A stretch of 64,000 nucleotides of DNA from Sporocytophaga myxococcoides (GTDB lineage: Bacteria; Bacteroidota; Bacteroidia; Cytophagales; Cytophagaceae), in NCBI RefSeq assembly GCF_000775915.1, contig NZ_BBLT01000001.1, positions 806,001 to 870,000 on the forward strand. The letters are read 5' to 3'. Below the pieces are notes generated by a model, which ran no database searches, was not told the origin of the DNA, and saw nothing but the letters and a program-made list of their open reading frames with translations. The first letter of the stretch is position 1, and each line of letters opens with the position of its first letter. Shown piece after piece: positions 61,705-64,000 of the stretch. A program made the translations under genes and the position numbers.

Positions 61705-62775
61705 ATGGGATTGAATTGTTTTTGGAAAAAATACACTCTGAATTTTAAGTTTGATGCAGGGACTTCACGAGGGGTGCTTAAAACTCATGATGTGCGGTAT
61801 CTTGTAATATCAAATGAAAAGAATTATTCGACTTTTGGAATAGGGGAATGTGCGCCGTTAAAAGGACTGAGTATCGATGACAGACCTGATCTGGATGAAA
61901 AGCTGGAGGAAGTTTCCAGGCTTATTTTAAAGAAGAATTCAATAGATGAATGTGAAGAGTTTTTCATGTATCTGCAAGAGTGGCCTTCCATTCGTTTTGC
62001 TTTGGAAACAGCGTTACTGGATTTAAAGCAAGGAGGAAAAAGGAAGCTTTTTGACACAGATTTTACTACGGGAGGAAAAGGAATTCCGATCAATGGTCTG
62101 ATCTGGATGGGGGACTTTAATTTTATGGAAAGGCAGTTGTGGGAAAAGCTGGAACAAGGATTTAACTGTATTAAGATTAAGGTAGGTGCAATTGATTTTA
62201 ATAAAGAATGTAATCTGCTGGAAAAAATCAGAACCAGATTTTCTCCGGAACAGATTGAGATCCGTCTTGATGCAAATGGCGCATTTACAGAAACGGATGC
62301 TGAAATCAAATTAAAGCAACTCTCAGAATTTACTATTCATTCTATTGAACAACCTGTAAAGGCAGGCCAGGTAGAATTAATGAAGCATCTTTGTACTTTG
62401 AATATCATACCGGTAGCGTTGGATGAGGAACTTATAGGTGTATATACAAAAGATACAAAAGTAGAATTGCTTCAAAAGATCAAACCTCAATACATCATAC
62501 TCAAACCCACTCTTTTAGGTGGATTTAAGCAAAGTGCGGAATGGATTGATGCAGCAGATAGAATAAAGGCTGGCTGGTGGTTTACTTCTGCTCTGGAGTC
62601 TAATGTTGGCCTCAATGCCGTTGCTCAGTTTGCATATAGCCTGAACTCTCCAATGCCGCAGGGATTGGGCACCGGCAAGCTTTATCATAACAATATTGAT
62701 TCTCCGCTTGTTATTCAATCAGGGGCTCTGTACTACGATCCTTCACAAAATTGGAATTTTAATCCCTTGTTATAA
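61705..62775 (+). CDS. menC: o-Succinylbenzoate synthase (enolase superfamily)
   Basis: A 356-residue dehydratase of menaquinone synthesis (muconate-lactonizing/OSBS group). The N-terminal capping domain contains FGIGECAPLKGLSIDDRPDL. The barrel shows the KxK base (FNCIKIKVGAID), metal ligands in EIRLDANGAF, SIEQPVKAGQ and VALDEELIG, and the second lysine in YIILKPTLLGGF. Fit to OSBS is good; a dipeptide epimerase is a possible alternative because the subgroup shares all these residues. No other men gene is nearby. The SDR gene follows after 15 nt. Confidence 0.82.
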   Translation: MGLNCFWKKYTLNFKFDAGTSRGVLKTHDVRYLVISNEKNYSTFGIGECAPLKGLSIDDRPDLDEKLEEVSRLILKKNSIDECEEFFMYLQEWPSIRFALETALLDLKQGGKRKLFDTDFTTGGKGIPINGLIWMGDFNFMERQLWEKLEQGFNCIKIKVGAIDFNKECNLLEKIRTRFSPEQIEIRLDANGAFTETDAEIKLKQLSEFTIHSIEQPVKAGQVELMKHLCTLNIIPVALDEELIGVYTKDTKVELLQKIKPQYIILKPTLLGGFKQSAEWIDAADRIKAGWWFTSALESNVGLNAVAQFAYSLNSPMPQGLGTGKLYHNNIDSPLVIQSGALYYDPSQNWNFNPLL

Positions 62776-62790
62776 TGGCAATAGTATGAT

Positions 62791-63567
62791 ATGAGGTATA
62801 CATTAATTACCGGAGCTAGCAGAGGTATTGGCCTGGCATTGGCAGAATATTGTGCGTCTAAAAATTTTAATTTGGTTCTTGTTTCAAGATCCGAAAATAA
62901 GCTTTGGGAGATAGCTGAAAGATTAAAAGCTACCAAAAGAATTGATGTAAAAGTTTATTCTGCAGATCTTACAGAAAGTGATGTTCCAGAGAAACTTTAT
63001 AACTGGTGTTTAAAAGAAGGAATAAAGGTAAATGCGCTTATCAATAATGCAGGAGCAGGTCTGTATGGCAAGTTCTCTTCATTATCACTGGATAATCAGT
63101 TAAATCTGATTAAATTAAACCAGTCTGCTTCTGTGTCGCTGATCTATAACTTTATTCCTATGCTTAAAGCTGAAGGCGGATATATTATGAATGTAGCAAG
63201 CACTGCATGTTATCAGCCAATTCCATTTATGAGTGTGTATGCTGCTACTCAGTCTTTTCTGCATTCATTTACTCTGGCACTGCGTGAAGAGTTAAAGCCA
63301 TTTAACATATCTGTCAGCTGTCTTTGTCCTGGACCTACTGCAACCGATTTTTTTGAAGAAGCTGGATTGAAAAATCTTCCTGTTGATTCAAGTGAAGTGA
63401 AAATGTCTCCTGAAGAGGTAGCTGAAATAGCTGTAGAAGGTATGCTTGCTCATGATTCTGAAATAATTCCAGGAACAAGCAATATGTTTGGAGCCTACTT
63501 CAGTAAGATTTTTCCAAACAAGTTTATTGTAAGGACTCTTAACAGACTTTTTGCACCAAAGAATTAA
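62791..63567 (+). CDS. SDR-family protein with substituted catalytic lysine
   Basis: A 258-residue short-chain dehydrogenase/reductase. The cofactor motif TLITGASRGIGLALAEYCA, then LVSRSENK and LINNAGAG are intact, with Ser137 in NVASTA and Tyr150 in VYAATQSFLHSF. The YxxxK motif reads Tyr150-Ala-Ala-Thr-Gln154, so the lysine that lowers the Tyr pKa is a glutamine. The protein may have weak or altered activity, or act as a binding protein. It lies 15 nt downstream of menC in the same orientation and is closed by a terminator. Confidence 0.88.
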   Translation: MRYTLITGASRGIGLALAEYCASKNFNLVLVSRSENKLWEIAERLKATKRIDVKVYSADLTESDVPEKLYNWCLKEGIKVNALINNAGAGLYGKFSSLSLDNQLNLIKLNQSASVSLIYNFIPMLKAEGGYIMNVASTACYQPIPFMSVYAATQSFLHSFTLALREELKPFNISVSCLCPGPTATDFFEEAGLKNLPVDSSEVKMSPEEVAEIAVEGMLAHDSEIIPGTSNMFGAYFSKIFPNKFIVRTLNRLFAPKN

Positions 63568-63590
63568 ATATTAGTGGTTGGTTTGTTTTT

Positions 63591-63628
63591 AAAATTCATT
63601 TTCACTTTATGGAAATGAATTTTTTTTT
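63591..63628 (+). terminator. Intrinsic terminator of the SDR gene
   Basis: Perfect 11-bp arms (AAAATTCATTT / AAATGAATTTT) with an 11-nt loop, followed by T9, 24 nt past the stop. The stem is AT-rich. Confidence 0.65.
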
Positions 63629-63639
63629 ATATTGAAATT

Positions 63640-64000
63640 ATGGAAGACAAGTTACATTCAGACGGGAACATTTTATTTTTTAATAAAGATTATATTTCCG
63701 AATTCATTTATGGAGGTATTGATGGTGCAATTACCACATTTGCAGTTGTTGCAGGAGCTGCAGGAGCAAATTTATCAATATCTGTAGTAATTATTCTTGG
63801 CTTTGCTAACCTTATTGCCGATGGCTTTTCAATGTCGGTGGGAAACTACTTTTCAACTAAGGCAGAGCAGGATACTTACGAGAAAAATAAAGCTGTTGAA
63901 TATTGGGAAATCGAAAATATGAGGGAAAAAGAAATTGAGGAAATAAGGGAGATATACCAAAAGAAAGGATTCGAAGGTGAACTACTAAATAGGGTTGTTG
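63640..64000 (+). CDS. VIT/CCC1-family metal transporter (partial)
   Basis: N-terminal 120 residues of a transporter that runs off the right edge. After a short hydrophilic start, FIYGGIDGAITTFAVVAGAA matches the first membrane segment of VIT1/CCC1 Fe2+/Mn2+ transporters. GFANLIADGFSMSVGNYFST with its conserved Asp and Gly residues forms the second segment. The following charged helix (IENMREKEIEEIREIYQKKG) matches the cytoplasmic metal-binding domain. ATG at 63640 follows the SDR terminator, so it is a separate unit. Confidence 0.9.
   Translation, partial: MEDKLHSDGNILFFNKDYISEFIYGGIDGAITTFAVVAGAAGANLSISVVIILGFANLIADGFSMSVGNYFSTKAEQDTYEKNKAVEYWEIENMREKEIEEIREIYQKKGFEGELLNRVV

Noticed and set aside
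1-64000. Mobile element, prophage, integron or defence system
   Set aside because: No transposase, integrase, phage or nuclease-type genes, no direct repeats flanking a gene block, and an even gene style across the window.

Overview
The window is AT-rich chromosomal DNA from a member of the Bacteroidota, most likely an aerobic Cytophagales-type bacterium. Four things support this. Two proteins end in a type IX secretion (T9SS, type A) sorting domain, and one of them carries ten SprB-type repeats. Several genes are preceded by the Bacteroidota -7 element TAnnTTTG. The gene content is typical of the phylum: a compact NuoG, a split transketolase, GT3-type glycogen synthase, an HU-CCDC81/SPOR protein and DUF4468. 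The Cytophagales placement is inference from gene content only. I found no mobile element, phage, CRISPR array or rRNA.

Layout. 1-6135 (minus): respiratory complex I genes nuoA-B-C-D-E-F-G and the start of nuoH, which leaves the window. 6497-18434: a CNNM/CBS transporter, a large exported zinc-protease-like propeller/barrel protein, an exported orphan, a GH63-like glycosidase, mltG, an HDAC-family deacetylase, an MFS transporter and a DoxX-like membrane protein. 18491-23873: an NFACT (RqcH-like) protein, rlmH, an exported protein with six DnaJ-type zinc motifs, a second MFS transporter, a phosphatase and a DUF4468 protein. 23948-30085 (minus): tRNA-Asp with its own promoter and terminator, then a 5.7-kb gene for a T9SS-secreted sugar-dehydrogenase/adhesin. 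30316-34262 (minus): split transketolase and glycogen synthase. 34619-40400: accA, an MBL-fold hydrolase, a patatin, an exported orphan, tyrS (minus) and holA.

40532-48617 holds the most system-like cluster: a 1017-residue TPR protein, an outer-membrane barrel, an HU-CCDC81/SPOR inner-membrane protein and a TonB-like protein, then folC. The first three genes overlap or abut. Together they could link outer membrane, peptidoglycan and inner membrane. 48638-55797: trmB, a PfkB kinase overlapping a TrpF-like gene that has lost its catalytic residues, thioredoxin with a small acidic partner, mnmA, a lipoprotein, a T9SS-secreted subtilase and rpe. 55830-64000: a TonB-dependent receptor, an LpoB-like lipoprotein with a COG3014-like TPR partner, a Dph6-like ATP pyrophosphatase, a tiny exported basic peptide, menC, an SDR protein lacking the catalytic lysine, and the start of a VIT-family metal transporter.

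Most genes are housekeeping genes in good order. The points worth a second look are the envelope cluster, the giant dehydrogenase/adhesin, the exported zinc-motif protein, and several enzymes with substituted catalytic residues (TyrRS, the TrpF-like protein, the SDR protein).
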